Counted from the first letter of the stretch, positions 44,329-53,260 are shown. The stretch is 64,000 nt of DNA from Streptomyces sp. NBC_01231 (GCA_035999765.1 CP108521.1:124001-188000), one strand, 5' to 3'. Numbers and translations: made by a program. Notes: generated by a model from the letters alone, not told the origin.

Positions 44329-45162
44329 ATGACGAGGCGGGGGTGGCGACTGGGTGTCGTGGCGATGCTGGCGGCGATCTGCGTCTCTGGTCCAGGACGC
44401 CCGGAGGTCATCAGTACGGCGTCGGACCTCGGCCCTCTCCCGGCCGACCGCTACGACTTCACGCCCCGGGACTACCAGCGATCGCAGCGGGCATCGGCGT
44501 TGCTGGTCCGGCAGTGCATGGCGGAGCGTGGCCACCCGGACTTCCCGCTCGACCCCCGCTACCCCAGCGACCCCATCGTCGCCACCGCGGTCAGCACCGA
44601 CTACGGCGCCCTGGATCTCGCCGCCGCACGCCGCTGGGGCTACGGCTGGGACCCGGCAAAGTCCCGGTCTTTCCGGCCGAAGGGCCGCCGGATGACCAAC
44701 GCCGAGTATGCGGACTTCCCCGCCTGCAACGCCGAGGCGAGCCGGCGGCTGATGCGCGGCATCGACCTCAAGCGGGACTGGCTCTACGCCAGTACACGGG
44801 CGATCGAGGTCGACAAGGCGGTCAAGCGCGACCCGCGCCTCCGTGCGGCCTGGGATGTGTGGTCCCGCTGTGTGGCAGAACAAGGATTCACGCGCTATCC
44901 CGACCCCGTCGCGGCGTACACGGACACCGCCTGGCGGCGCGGCAGTGACGGCAACACCCGGCACACGCGGCGGGAGCGGGCCACCGCCGCCGCGGACGTC
45001 ACCTGCAAGCGCCGCCACCGTACGGCCGAGCTCTGGCACGCTGCACGGGCGCGGCAGCAGGCCGTGGACATCGCTCGGCACCGCGCCCGCTACGCCGCCG
45101 GGTTGCGGGCGCTGCGGACGTACCGATCCACCATCGCCGAGGTGCTGCGACAGCTCGGCTAG
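44329..45162 (+). CDS. Exported protein, unknown function
   Basis: A 277-aa protein from ATG 44329 with an N-terminal signal (RRGWRLGVVAMLAAICVSG). The mature part is rich in Arg, Ala and Trp with two Cys pairs that could form disulfides (VRQCMAERG, FPACNAEAS, WSRCVAEQGF, DVTCKRRH). I recall uncharacterised Streptomyces proteins with such repeated C-M-x-E-x-G and CVAEQG features, but no function. A 226-bp gap after the helicase remnant holds a short open tail (EALRSRVDRLLTAATEAAAL) with no clear start. Confidence 0.65.
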   Translation: MTRRGWRLGVVAMLAAICVSGPGRPEVISTASDLGPLPADRYDFTPRDYQRSQRASALLVRQCMAERGHPDFPLDPRYPSDPIVATAVSTDYGALDLAAARRWGYGWDPAKSRSFRPKGRRMTNAEYADFPACNAEASRRLMRGIDLKRDWLYASTRAIEVDKAVKRDPRLRAAWDVWSRCVAEQGFTRYPDPVAAYTDTAWRRGSDGNTRHTRRERATAAADVTCKRRHRTAELWHAARARQQAVDIARHRARYAAGLRALRTYRSTIAEVLRQLG

Positions 45163-46099
45163 CGGGGCGCCGACGCCCTGGTCAGGCAGCTGGCCTCAGC
45201 CGGGGTCTTCCCCTCGCACCTCAGTGCGGGGGAAGACCCCGATGGTGAGGAGCACCAGCCCGATGACTCCCATCGGGCCGTACTTCCACTGGACGAACTG
45301 CTCGAATCCGCTGCTACGGATCCGCGCGCGGCACACCTCTGAGCCTGGGGTCGTCCTGAAGCAATGCTTCCACCATGCAAGCCGAGTTGGCTACCAACTT
45401 CACTGCTGTTGTCCCCACTCGGGGGCTACTCATAAACAACTTTCAGGCAGCTCCCACTATATGGACCGGAGTAGTAGCGTTTGGCCGCGGATCAGGAGAA
45501 CGCTGCTGTGAACGTCGGTTGCAGCGTTTACCGCCGGTCTCTCCCCTTACACGGCACCGCGGGCTGCGCGTTTCGGGAGGTGCGTAAGCCTTCCATTGGG
45601 ACAGGAAATGCTACGGAGCTGTTTGGCGGTGCGGGGCCTGAACAGGCCGGGACAACTGTTGCGTGTGGTTCTGGAGTGAAGCCCAAGATCCCGGGCGCGC
45701 ACCACCCGGAACTGCTCGAACCATTTTGAAGCGGCTTGACCATGTTGCTCAAGTTGGCGACCAACCCTCTATCACTTGTCCTCTCCTGGGAACGACTTAT
45801 AACCACCTTCCAATGAACTGCCTAAAGACGACGAGAAGTTGTAGCGTTTCGTCGTCTGTCACCTTCGGGGCTGGTGTTGCTGTGTAGGTGTCAAGTCTCA
45901 TGAGTAGCGATGGGTGGCGCAGTTGTCAGCCAACTCGCCAAGACCGGCGTCTACTTCGGGGTTGGAGGCGAGTTGGCCCCCTTGGTTTCCAGATGACCCC
46001 TAAAGGGCAGAACTCGCGGCACAGGTAATACGGGTGGCTGCTACCACCAGCCTGTGTTTCACAGCGATAAGTGCACACCTCTGAGCCGAAGGGAAACCA
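45163..46099. repeat. Gene-free region with diverged direct repeats and hairpins
   Basis: No convincing coding frame is present. Two diverged copies of about 100 bp are seen at 45379-45480 and 45753-45850. They share AGTTGGC-ACCAAC (a small hairpin), then TTGTCC, an AT-rich ACTYATAA-CA-CTTYCA core and GTAGCGTTT. A third GTTGG-type hairpin sits at 45920-45990. The 14-mer CACACCTCTGAGCC occurs near 45335 and again near 46073, 26 bp before a small membrane-protein gene. This may be repeated regulatory RNA or promoter modules. Confidence 0.45.
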
Positions 46100-46315
46100 A
46101 TGTCCGATACTTCTTCCGATGCCGAACCAAGCGTTCACGGAAAGTCTCACTGGATACCCGTGATCTTCGCTCTCGGGCTCGCGGTAATCGCTCTCACCGC
46201 AGCCGTCGTCATGACGCTCCTTCTCCCGACGGAGCCGGCTGTCGTCACAACGGCATCAGCGATCGCGGCCTCCGGCCTTACGGCAGCCGCGAGTGTGGTT
46301 CTGCCACGGCGATGA
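46100..46315 (+). CDS. Small two-helix membrane protein
   Basis: A 71-aa product: a Ser/Asp-rich start, then WIPVIFALGLAVIALTAAVV and VVTTASAIAASGLTAAASVV as two helices, ending LPRR. ATG 46100 follows CGAAGGGAAACCA. The repeat-rich non-coding stretch upstream suggests elaborate control. Function unknown. Confidence 0.6.
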   Translation: MSDTSSDAEPSVHGKSHWIPVIFALGLAVIALTAAVVMTLLLPTEPAVVTTASAIAASGLTAAASVVLPRR

Positions 46316-46398
46316 GTTCGAAGACGGTGCCTTGATTGAGGCACGCTGAGCCACGAACTCGCAGCTCAGGAATCAGGGCATCGTCTTGGAGACGAGTA

Positions 46399-46438
46399 GT
46401 CGGCCAGGATGCGGCGCCGGATCGGCATCCTGGCCGAC
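46399..46438. terminator. 14-bp hairpin terminator
   Basis: GTCGGCCAGGATGC (46399-46412) pairs perfectly with GCATCCTGGCCGAC (46425-46438). It lies between the rightward small gene and the leftward WYL regulator and can stop both transcripts. Confidence 0.7.
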
Positions 46439-46520
46439 AGCACAGCGCGGTGCCGGTGCCGGAACGATTCCGTTCGTCGTCCGGGTGTTTCCTGGCCCGG
46501 AGACGACTACCTGTTGCGGG

Positions 46521-47486
46521 TCAGGACGTTGGTGACGGCGCATAGTGGTGGGCAAGATTGGTGGCGAGGTCGCGAAGGTGAGCCCTGGCTTCGGTGGGGC
46601 CGTGCACAGTGATGGCGCTCCCGAACGGCAGTAGTGCTCGCACGTCCTCCAGATCCAGGAAGCGGATTGTTACCTTGCGGCCGGTGGCGAATTCTTCATG
46701 GTCGTCCCAGACGAGTCGTAGGCCAAAGATCCGTTGCGCTCGCTCGATCTGGGTCTGGTCGATGGTGGCGCTGACCTCTATCGCGTGGTTGTGTTCCCAC
46801 TGAGCAATGAGCGCTGCAGCGACGGTGGCCAGGCTCTGGCTCTCGCGGATCCGTCGTGGCTGGTCGACTTCTTTCCACGTCGTGATCCGTTCGAGTCGGT
46901 ACATCCGTGGCACTCGGGCACGATCGGCGACGAGGTACCAGATGCCGGCCTTGGCGAACAGCCCGTAGGGATCCACGACCAGGTCGCGTGGGCATGACTC
47001 GCGTGGGCTGTCGTACTCGATCCGTAGCCGGCGACCTCGCCGCACTGCGCCGATCAGCGAAGCCGGAGTCGTGCCGAAAGCTCGTGCCTGACGCCAGGGA
47101 CGGCTGTCCACGTGCACTACGTCGATGAGCGGCAGGAGCTCATGAACGCGACGTGGCTGTGTGGCGGCGATCTTGGAGAGCGCGCGCTGGCTTTCGACCG
47201 ATGCGTTGAGCTCCGCCCGTTGCTTCTCATCCAGCCCAGTGAGCGACAGATGATCACGCTCGCCCGGTGTGAGTCGCGTGAGGTCGAGTCCGGATCCGGG
47301 CAGCATGGTCACGCCTCCGAGGCGGCCCCGGTGTGCGGTCACCGGCAGACCGGCGTCACGGAGCCAGTTCAGATCTCGGGTGATGGTTCGAAGGGACACC
47401 CCGAGCGCTGAGGCGAGTTCCTGTGTGGTCACGGCATCCCTCGATTTGAGGAGCAGCATCAGGGTGAAGAAGCGGTCTGGGGTCAC
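46521..47486 (-). CDS. WYL-domain HTH transcriptional regulator
   Basis: A 321-aa protein. The N-terminal HTH (residues 1-60) reads FFTLMLLLKSRDAVTTQELA then SALGVSLRTITRDLNWLRDA. The WYL domain follows (LRIEYDSPRES, VDPYGLFAKAGIWYLVADRA, RMYRLERIT), with a C-terminal WCX extension (VSATIDQTQIERAQRIFG). It is divergent from the VOC gene at 47579, which is its likely target. Confidence 0.9.
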   Translation of the reverse strand: MTPDRFFTLMLLLKSRDAVTTQELASALGVSLRTITRDLNWLRDAGLPVTAHRGRLGGVTMLPGSGLDLTRLTPGERDHLSLTGLDEKQRAELNASVESQRALSKIAATQPRRVHELLPLIDVVHVDSRPWRQARAFGTTPASLIGAVRRGRRLRIEYDSPRESCPRDLVVDPYGLFAKAGIWYLVADRARVPRMYRLERITTWKEVDQPRRIRESQSLATVAAALIAQWEHNHAIEVSATIDQTQIERAQRIFGLRLVWDDHEEFATGRKVTIRFLDLEDVRALLPFGSAITVHGPTEARAHLRDLATNLAHHYAPSPTS

Positions 47487-47578
47487 ACACCAATTTTTTC
47501 AGGAATTGCGACACGATGCGGCGCATATCCCGGTCAGGCTGGTGGATGCGTACCAACCACCTGCGAGAAGGAACAACC

Positions 47579-47947
47579 ATGACCACATCCGTCGTGTCCA
47601 TCGTCTACGTCAACGACGCTCCCGCCGCAGCTCGTTTCTACGGCGACCTCCTCGGCATGAGCCCCTCGTTCGAGACTCCGGGATACATCACCTTCGACCT
47701 CGGGCCAGGCGCTGACCTCGGTCTGTGGTCTGGCCAGTTCGAGGATCTGTCACCGGACGTCCCGCGCACCAGTGAGGTTTGCCTGGCCATTGACGGTGGA
47801 CGACCCGACGAGCTCAACGCGACCTTCGAGCAGTGGAAGGCCAACGGGGTCACGATCCTGCGCGAGCCTCATGATGCGGGGTTCGGGCTGACCTTCCTCG
47901 CAGCCGATCCTGACGGGAACCGTATCCGCGTCGCACCGAAGGGCTGA
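47579..47947 (+). CDS. VOC-family protein
   Basis: A 122-aa VOC fold protein: SVVSIVYVNDAPAAARFYGD at the start, EVCLAIDGGRPDELNATFEQ in the middle and LTFLAADPDGNRIRVAPKG at the end, with the second-half metal Glu replaced by polar residues. ATG 47579 follows GAAGGAACAACC. Divergent from the WYL regulator, 92 bp apart. Confidence 0.87.
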   Translation: MTTSVVSIVYVNDAPAAARFYGDLLGMSPSFETPGYITFDLGPGADLGLWSGQFEDLSPDVPRTSEVCLAIDGGRPDELNATFEQWKANGVTILREPHDAGFGLTFLAADPDGNRIRVAPKG

Positions 47948-48018
47948 AAGGCCGCAATGCGGCAGGCGCGCACGATAGGTGTCGCGCCTTCCGTCGTCTG
48001 ACTTCGAGAGGACGACGA

Positions 48019-48205
48019 GTGCCCCACGCGAATGCGCCCCTGAGCGTCGAGGGCCGTAGGCGGCTCGCCACATCCACCGGGTCGTCACCGACAATGGCGC
48101 TTGCTACCGCTCCGGCGACTTCGCCGCATCGTCGGGCAAGGCACCCGGCATCAGAGAACCAAGCTACACACCTCGGCACAACGGGAAGGTGGAGCGCTTT
48201 CAGGA
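48019..48205 (+). pseudogene. IS481-family transposase remnant with internal deletion
   Basis: GTG 48019 starts VPHANAPLSVEGRRRLA, the usual IS481 transposase N-terminus. It is followed at once by HRVVTDNGACYRSGDFAA and IREPSYTPRHNGKVERFQ, the second and third acidic catalytic regions of the DDE domain. About 200 intervening codons are missing, with a frame change at the joint. The end abuts the stop codon of the SRPBCC gene. Confidence 0.8.
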
Positions 48206-48664
48206 TCCGGCAGTGGACACGTGGCGAGTCAACTCGGTGGCCAGGCGGCGCATCACCGTGCGGTTGGCGCGCTGCATCGTGGCCCGGACGACGGGCGCCA
48301 GCAGGCGGTCGGCGAGGGGGGCGAGCACCCAGGCGTACGTGAACGAGACGCGGCTCCCACCGGTCCGCAGTGGTTCGATGGTGTAAGTGCCGTGGGCCAG
48401 GCGCCGGCCGGCCGCGCTGACGTTCCGTTCGACGATGCGCCGCGGCGCGTCGGCCTCGACGACCTCGATGGTGACGTCGGTCTTCGTGCCACCCAGCGCG
48501 ACGGTGACCGTGGCGCACGATCCTGGGCCGCGGTCGGGGCCGCTGTAGCGCCAGTCGGTCAGATAGTGGTCCGTGAACCGCTCGTGGTGAGCCATGACGT
48601 CGAGGAAGTCGTAGACCTGCTCGGGCGTGTGGGGAACGTCGATCGACACGGTGACAGGCTTCAT
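48200..48664 (-). CDS. SRPBCC (START-like) family protein
   Basis: A 154-aa protein: VTVSIDVPHTPEQVYDFLDV at the start, then a beta grip (CATVTVALGGTKTDVTIEVV, GTYTIEPLRTGGSRVSFTYA) and a long C-terminal helix (VVRATMQRANRTVMRRLATE). The fold holds a hydrophobic ligand; polyketide cyclases and lipid-binding proteins are relatives. It is divergent from a TetR gene, and one operator covers its start codon. Confidence 0.85.
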   Translation of the reverse strand: MKPVTVSIDVPHTPEQVYDFLDVMAHHERFTDHYLTDWRYSGPDRGPGSCATVTVALGGTKTDVTIEVVEADAPRRIVERNVSAAGRRLAHGTYTIEPLRTGGSRVSFTYAWVLAPLADRLLAPVVRATMQRANRTVMRRLATELTRHVSTAGS

Positions 48665-48702
48665 GTACCACACGGTACATAGATCGTGTACCGATTGGTA
48701 CA
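48664..48702. promoter_or_regulatory. Two TGTACC-N4-GGTACA operators
   Basis: TGTACCACACGGTACA (48664-48679) and TGTACCGATTGGTACA (48687-48702) are two copies of the same palindrome, 23 bp from start to start, close to two turns of helix. They fill the space between the divergent SRPBCC and TetR genes and suit cooperative binding by the TetR protein. Confidence 0.85.
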
Positions 48703-48710
48703 CTCGCGAC

Positions 48711-49319
48711 GTGGTGAATACGGACGACGTGCATCCCGAGGACGGTGCCGCGCAGGGCGCGGGCGGGGACCGGCGCGCTCAACTGGTGGACGCGGCCGTC
48801 GACCACGTCGCGGCACACGGCATCGCGGACCTGAGCCTGCGCAGCCTCGGCGCCGCGATCGATGTCAGTCATCGCATGCTGATCCACTACTTCGGCTCCA
48901 AGGAACAGTTGCTCGTCGAGATCGTCCGGGCGTCGGAGCGGCGCCAGCGCGATCTGCTGTCCCGGCTCCGTCTGACACCCGGTCTCTCGCCCGCTGATGT
49001 CGCGCGGCTCCTCTGGCAGCAGCTGACGGACCCTCGACTGGCCGGCCAGGAGCGGCTCTTCTTCGAGATCTACGGGCGCGCGCTGCAGGGCCGCCCCGAG
49101 GCCGCCCCGATTCTGGAAGGGCTCGTGGCGGACTGGCTGGAACCGCTCGTGGCCGCCGAGGTCGCCGCGGGGGCAGACCCTGTCATGGCCCGGAACCGCG
49201 CGAGGCTGGGTCTCGCCACCGTCCGCGGTCTGCTGCTCGACCTGCTCGCCACCGGTGACCGCGCCGGCGTCGACGCGGCGATGCACGAGTTCCTCCGGCT
49301 GTACTACGGCTCGGAGTGA
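48711..49319 (+). CDS. TetR-family repressor
   Basis: A 202-aa protein from GTG 48711 (or 48714). The HTH is LVDAAVDHVAAHGIADLSLR, SLGAAIDVSHRMLIHYFGSK. The C-terminal helical domain (residues 75-200) is of the TetR_C type (ERLFFEIYGRALQGRPEAAP). Paired palindromes lie immediately upstream, so it should repress itself and the SRPBCC gene. Confidence 0.88.
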   Translation: MVNTDDVHPEDGAAQGAGGDRRAQLVDAAVDHVAAHGIADLSLRSLGAAIDVSHRMLIHYFGSKEQLLVEIVRASERRQRDLLSRLRLTPGLSPADVARLLWQQLTDPRLAGQERLFFEIYGRALQGRPEAAPILEGLVADWLEPLVAAEVAAGADPVMARNRARLGLATVRGLLLDLLATGDRAGVDAAMHEFLRLYYGSE

Positions 49320-49492
49320 CGCATTCGCCGATCAGGCTGCGCCGGCAATCCGGCTGGAGGCCCGCTCAATGCCCGGTCGTCCTCCCTCGGTCCCCGATCC
49401 CCGATCCGCGGCCCTGCGAAGACGGCACGGAGGGGCCGGGCCGCGGAGAGCGGACTTCTGCTCTCTCCCCCGCCCCTCCGCGGGTCGGCCGG

Positions 49493-49975
49493 TCAGTCGA
49501 CCGTGATGACCACCTTGCCCCGGCCGTGGCCACAGCCGACGTCGCGGTGCGCCTCTGCGGCCCGTTCCAGCGGATAGGCGGCGCGGATGCGCAGGGTCAA
49601 CGCGCCCTCCTCGTACAGCTTCACCAGCTCCGCGAGCCGGGCAGCCGAGCGCGTGGCGCTCCAGTCCCGCAGTCCCAGTTACCGCCCGCGATCTCCCACG
49701 GCATGTTCGGCGCCTTGGACACGAGTTGGTCGGCGGGGACGTACTCCGCATAGCAGCCGAACAGGCCGAAGCCGAGCACCTCGTCCCCGGCGGAGAACTC
49801 CGTGACGCCCTCACCGACGCCGTCGACCACTCCGGCGAATTCGTTGCCGGGGATCAGCGGGAACGTCACGGAGCCGGCGAGCGGCGTCCCACCTTTTGCC
49901 ACCTCGGTCAGCCGGAGCGTCTCCGCAGGCCCGAAGGAGGACGTCGCTGCCGCTCGCACCGGTCGGTTCCTCTCC
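49493..49975 (-). pseudogene. Quinone oxidoreductase/alcohol dehydrogenase (MDR) remnant
   Basis: The minus strand keeps two pieces of a zinc-free MDR protein: VTFPLIPGNEFAGVVDGVGE with VTEFSAGDEVLGFG and YAEYVPADQLVSKAPN. In another frame, after a deletion of the whole cofactor-binding domain, it keeps SAARLAELVKLYEEGALTLR, YPLERAAEAHRDV, GHGRGKVVITVD and a stop at 49493. The N-terminus is also missing. It lies directly downstream of the NmrA-like gene. Confidence 0.75.
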
Positions 49976-49979
49976 GCTC

Positions 49980-50817
49980 TCAGGCCTGGTCCGCGGAGGA
50001 CAGCCGCCGGGTCAGGTACTCCTCGAAAGTCAGCAGGCCGGGGTGCACCTTCCGCAGGGCCGGGATGTCCGCCTGGTAGCCGTCCTCGGCGAACCATTCG
50101 AACATGCGGCCCTCGATGGGCTGCGGCTCGAAGCGGGTCGGGACACCGGTGACCCGCTCGTAGATCTTCGCGATCTCCGGGAAGGTGATCTCGTCACCGG
50201 CCAGTTCGATCTGCCTGCCGAGATAGGTGTCCGGCTCGTCGAAGGCCGTCGCGGCGAAGAATCCGATGTCGTCACCGGCGATCAGCTGAATCGGCTTCTC
50301 CGGCTTCGCGGGGAGCGCCGGCAGCCGCTCGCCCTCGGCGTCGGCGTAGTGCAGCAGGTTGCTCATGTAGAACACCGGGCGCAGGACGGTGGCCGGCAGT
50401 CCGAGGTCGAGGATGTGCCGCTCGATCTCGGCCTTGGTCTCGAAGTGGTCGATCCCCGTGTTCCGTTCGGCGCCGCCCACGGAGCTGTACACCAGGTGGG
50501 CCACCCCGGCCGCCCTGGCGGCGTCCGCCACGACCTTGCCCTGCCGCACCTCCGCGGCGAGCCTCCGGGTCCCACCCGAGCGGCTGCACGCTGAACACGC
50601 CGTGCACTCCCTCCATGGCCCGGCGCAGCGCGTCCTCGTCGTCCATGTCGCCCTTGACGAGCACCACGCCCAGGTCCTCGAGCTGACGGCCCTCGGCCTT
50701 GCCAAGGTCGCGCACCAGCGCGTCAACCGTGCGGCCGCGGGAGACCAACTCGCGCGCGGTGGCACCGCCCTGAATCCCGGTCGCGCCGATGATCAGGATG
50801 ATGTCGCTGTCAGTCAA
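49980..50817 (-). pseudogene. NmrA-like NAD(P)-binding protein with a frameshift
   Basis: A TTG at 50817 with GAGGAG upstream starts LTDSDIILIIGATGIQGGAT, the Rossmann GxxGxxG motif. The frame is good to GVFSVQPLGWDPE (about 50570). There the coding frame changes and continues RLAAEVRQGKVVADAARAAG, HLVYSSVGGAERNTG, FETKAEIERHILDLGLPATV, FEEYLTRRLSSADQA to 49980. The repaired protein is about 278 aa, normal for NmrA-type redox sensors or reductases. A single indel separates the halves, so it may be recent damage or an assembly error. Confidence 0.82.
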
Positions 50818-51109
50818 GTCGGACTCCTCGTGAGGGGTGTTCCCCCCGGTGACGGACCGCACCGGGACGTCAGGCGAGAGGCCCTGCGCGGGAAGTATGA
50901 AACCTCAAGCGCAATTGAGGTCAAGAAGGATTCCGACTGACGCGGATCACTGTGCCGCGGTGAGCACGGATCACCGTCACCGGCCGGGCGCGCGTTCACG
51001 GAGGTCGGCGACTCCCCCACGCCCGCCGAGGCCGATGCCGTGGTGGAGGTCGTGGCGGGCACGACCCGGCACGGGGTCGTCACCGTGGTCCGCCCGCGCT
51101 GGCCCCGGC

Positions 51110-51706
51110 CTACTGCGGTAGGGCTTCCTCACCGGCTACGGCGATGCCCGCCTGATGGAAGTCGTCCACGGCCACGGCTGTCGTGTCCGGGGCGACTCCG
51201 ACCGAGTAGTCCAGGCGTACCCGTGCGCGGAAGCCAGCCTTCACGGCGTCCAGCGCGGTGGCGCGCACGCAGTGGTCCGTGGCGATGCCCACCACGTCGA
51301 CGTCCTCGACCCCGCGGGCTCGCAGCCAGTCCGCGAGGGGGGTTCCCGCTTCGTCGGCTCCTTCGAAGCCGCTCTTGGAGGCGCTGTGGGCGCCTTTGTA
51401 GAAGACGGCGTCGACCTTTCCGCCGGTGACGGCGGGCGCGAAGTGGGGGTGGAATTCGCTGCCTTCGTTTCCTGCCACGCAGTGGACGGGGAAGCTGTCC
51501 TTGAAGTCCGGTGTCTGGGAGAAGTGACCTCCCGGGTCGATGTGGTGGTCACGGGTGGCAACGACGTACTGGTAGTCACGGCCCGCGGTCTGCTCCACCA
51601 GGTCGGCGATCTTGGTCGCGATCCGCGCGCCACCCGTCACGGGAATACTGCCTCCCTCACAGAAGTCGTTCTGCACGTCCACGACGATCAAGCCTCGGCT
51701 CATCAT
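51110..51706 (-). CDS. pncA: Nicotinamidase (isochorismatase-family)
   Basis: A 198-aa enzyme. The catalytic triad is visible: Asp in IVVDVQNDFCEGGSIPV (near residue 10), Lys in AVFYKGAHS and Cys in GIATDHCVRATALDAVKAG, with metal ligands Asp/His in TRDHHIDPGGHFS. It hydrolyses nicotinamide to nicotinate in NAD salvage. Start chosen at ATG 51706 because AAGGGTGG precedes it. It stands between the broken oxidoreductases and the PQQ-related pair; no NAD gene is adjacent. Confidence 0.9.
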   Translation of the reverse strand: MMSRGLIVVDVQNDFCEGGSIPVTGGARIATKIADLVEQTAGRDYQYVVATRDHHIDPGGHFSQTPDFKDSFPVHCVAGNEGSEFHPHFAPAVTGGKVDAVFYKGAHSASKSGFEGADEAGTPLADWLRARGVEDVDVVGIATDHCVRATALDAVKAGFRARVRLDYSVGVAPDTTAVAVDDFHQAGIAVAGEEALPQ

Positions 51707-51835
51707 GACCACCCTTCAGTACGACGGAACAATCCCCCGCGTTCTACCGGCCCTCGCGCACCGCTGTCGCGGCTTTCCGCGAGGTCGACTTCGCCCCCGG
51801 AGACTTCAACCTCTGCCACCGAGCGGCCTTTTGAA

Positions 51836-51873
51836 CACAGCAGCCCCACCTGACTCCCGTCGGGGCTGCTGTG
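51836..51873. terminator. 12-bp hairpin terminator
   Basis: CACAGCAGCCCC (51836-51847) pairs with GGGGCTGCTGTG (51862-51873). It lies downstream of pqqA on the minus strand. Just before it on the plus strand a short coding-like tail (AAFREVDFAPGDFNLCHRAAF) ends at 51833; its family is unknown. Confidence 0.75.
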
Positions 51874-51922
51874 CGTCCGCGTCCTCAACTCACCGCGGCA
51901 CCAATGTCATGAGAGGGCACCG

Positions 51923-52072
51923 CTAGCGGGCGGACAGGGAGTAGGCGGTGACCTCCAGCGCGGTGTCGACGACCGTGTACTCGGGGGTCTGCCAGGCAGC
52001 CCGGTCGGTCGGCTCCGCGCCGGCCCCGGCCGGGCGCTGCGCCTGCGTCGACTGCTCGGTGGTGTTGTTCAT
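51923..52072 (-). CDS. pqqA: PqqA-like precursor peptide for pyrroloquinoline quinone
   Basis: A 49-aa peptide from ATG 52072, with AAGGAAGG 8-15 bases upstream. The C-terminal third, WQTPEYTVVDTALEVTAYSL, carries the PqqA signature: Glu40 and Tyr44 in E-V-T-A-Y, the two residues that PqqE cross-links and that become PQQ. The first 24 residues are Gln/Ala/Thr-rich leader. It lies 63 bp behind the PQQ-type sugar dehydrogenase gene in the same direction. The modifying genes pqqBCDE are not in the window; the next gene is the nicotinamidase. Confidence 0.8.
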   Translation of the reverse strand: MNNTTEQSTQAQRPAGAGAEPTDRAAWQTPEYTVVDTALEVTAYSLSAR

Positions 52073-52135
52073 GGTGCGTACCTTCCTTTCGAGGGAGGTG
52101 GGTTCACCCCTTCACGGGATGGGTGTGAAGGGGAG

Positions 52136-53260
52136 TCATTTGACGGCGATCCGCAGGATGCGGTCCTTGTTGTCGCCTCGGTCGGTCGTGCCGAGCCAGA
52201 GTTCGTCGGCGCCGGGAACCTTGGCGAGCGCCCGCAGCCGGCCGTAGGTGCCGCTGTAGTACGACTTCGCCGTTCCGACGGCCTTGCCGGTGCTGTTGAT
52301 CGGCATGGCCCACAGCCGCTGACCGAGCAGCGTCGTGACATAGATGACGTCGTGCTTGATCGCGATCTGGGCGGGCACGCCGCCCTGGTCCGGGTTCCAG
52401 ACCTTCTTGGGGTTGGTCATGCCGGCCTTGGAGCAGGATCCCTCGCAGGTGGGCCAGCCGTAGTTCCGGCCCGGCTCGACGAGGTTGAGCTCGTCCCAGG
52501 TGTTCTCGCCGATCTCGGTCTCCCACAGTCTGCCGCGGGTGTCCCAGGCGAGGCCCTGCGCATTGCGGTGGCCGAGGCTGTAGACGCGGTTGCCGAACGG
52601 GTTGCCGGGCGCCGCGGCACCGCTCTTCGTGATGCGCAGGATCTTTCCGTTGAGCGAGTTCTTGTCCTGCGCGAGATTGCGCTTGAGGGCGTCGCCGACG
52701 CTGACGTACAGATAGCCGTCGGGGCCGAACGCGATGGTGCCGCCGTTGTGGTCGCCGCCCCGGGTGATTCCGCCGAGTACGACCTTGTAGTCGCTGAGCG
52801 AGCTGCCGTTGAAGTGCATTCTCGCGACCCGGATCGCGGAGGCGGCCGTGTGGACGAAGAAGACGTCCTGGTCCGTGGTGCCGTTCCAGGTCGGCGAGGG
52901 GGCGATGCCAAGCAGCCCGCCCTTGCCCCCGCTCGGGGACGGGGGGACCGTGTGGGGGACCGTGCCCACCATCTTCTTCGAGCCGTCGCTCGCCTGGAGC
53001 CATACGGCGGCGGTGAAGCGCTCGGTCACCAGGGCTCTTTTCCCTCCGGGCAGGAAGGTGATGGCCCAGGGTCTGGTCCATTTGCCGGAGAGGACGGTGA
53101 CGCCCGACGGCGCCCCGACAGCCCGGGTGCCTCCTGCGGGGTCGGCCGCAGCCGCCGACGCGGGCGGCAGGAGGCAGGCGCCGAGGGAAACGGTGACGGC
53201 GGCGATCGCGGCCCTGCCGAGCCGGAGTCGATGCGGTGCCGGTTGCGCCAAGCGTGGCAT
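52136..53260 (-). CDS. Exported PQQ-dependent sugar dehydrogenase
   Basis: A 374-aa protein with a signal peptide (LGRAAIAAVTVSLGACLLPP) and a six-bladed propeller of the soluble glucose/sorbosone dehydrogenase type. Family segments are TRPWAITFLPGGKRALVTER, GGLLGIAPSPTW, GGDHNGGTIAFGPDGYLYVS, VYSLGHRNAQGLAWDTRGRL and GENTWDELNLVEPGRNYGWP. In this family the His of the SLGHRNAQG blade and neighbouring Arg residues hold PQQ and Ca. The enzyme would oxidise a sugar outside the cell. The downstream pqqA-like gene supports PQQ use. Confidence 0.88.
   Translation of the reverse strand: MPRLAQPAPHRLRLGRAAIAAVTVSLGACLLPPASAAAADPAGGTRAVGAPSGVTVLSGKWTRPWAITFLPGGKRALVTERFTAAVWLQASDGSKKMVGTVPHTVPPSPSGGKGGLLGIAPSPTWNGTTDQDVFFVHTAASAIRVARMHFNGSSLSDYKVVLGGITRGGDHNGGTIAFGPDGYLYVSVGDALKRNLAQDKNSLNGKILRITKSGAAAPGNPFGNRVYSLGHRNAQGLAWDTRGRLWETEIGENTWDELNLVEPGRNYGWPTCEGSCSKAGMTNPKKVWNPDQGGVPAQIAIKHDVIYVTTLLGQRLWAMPINSTGKAVGTAKSYYSGTYGRLRALAKVPGADELWLGTTDRGDNKDRILRIAVK

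Noticed and set aside
50941..51109. Plus-strand segment reading EVGDSPTPAEADAVVEVVAG as a possible gene
   Set aside because: Coding-like composition over only about 50 codons, with no start, no recognised family and no regulatory context.
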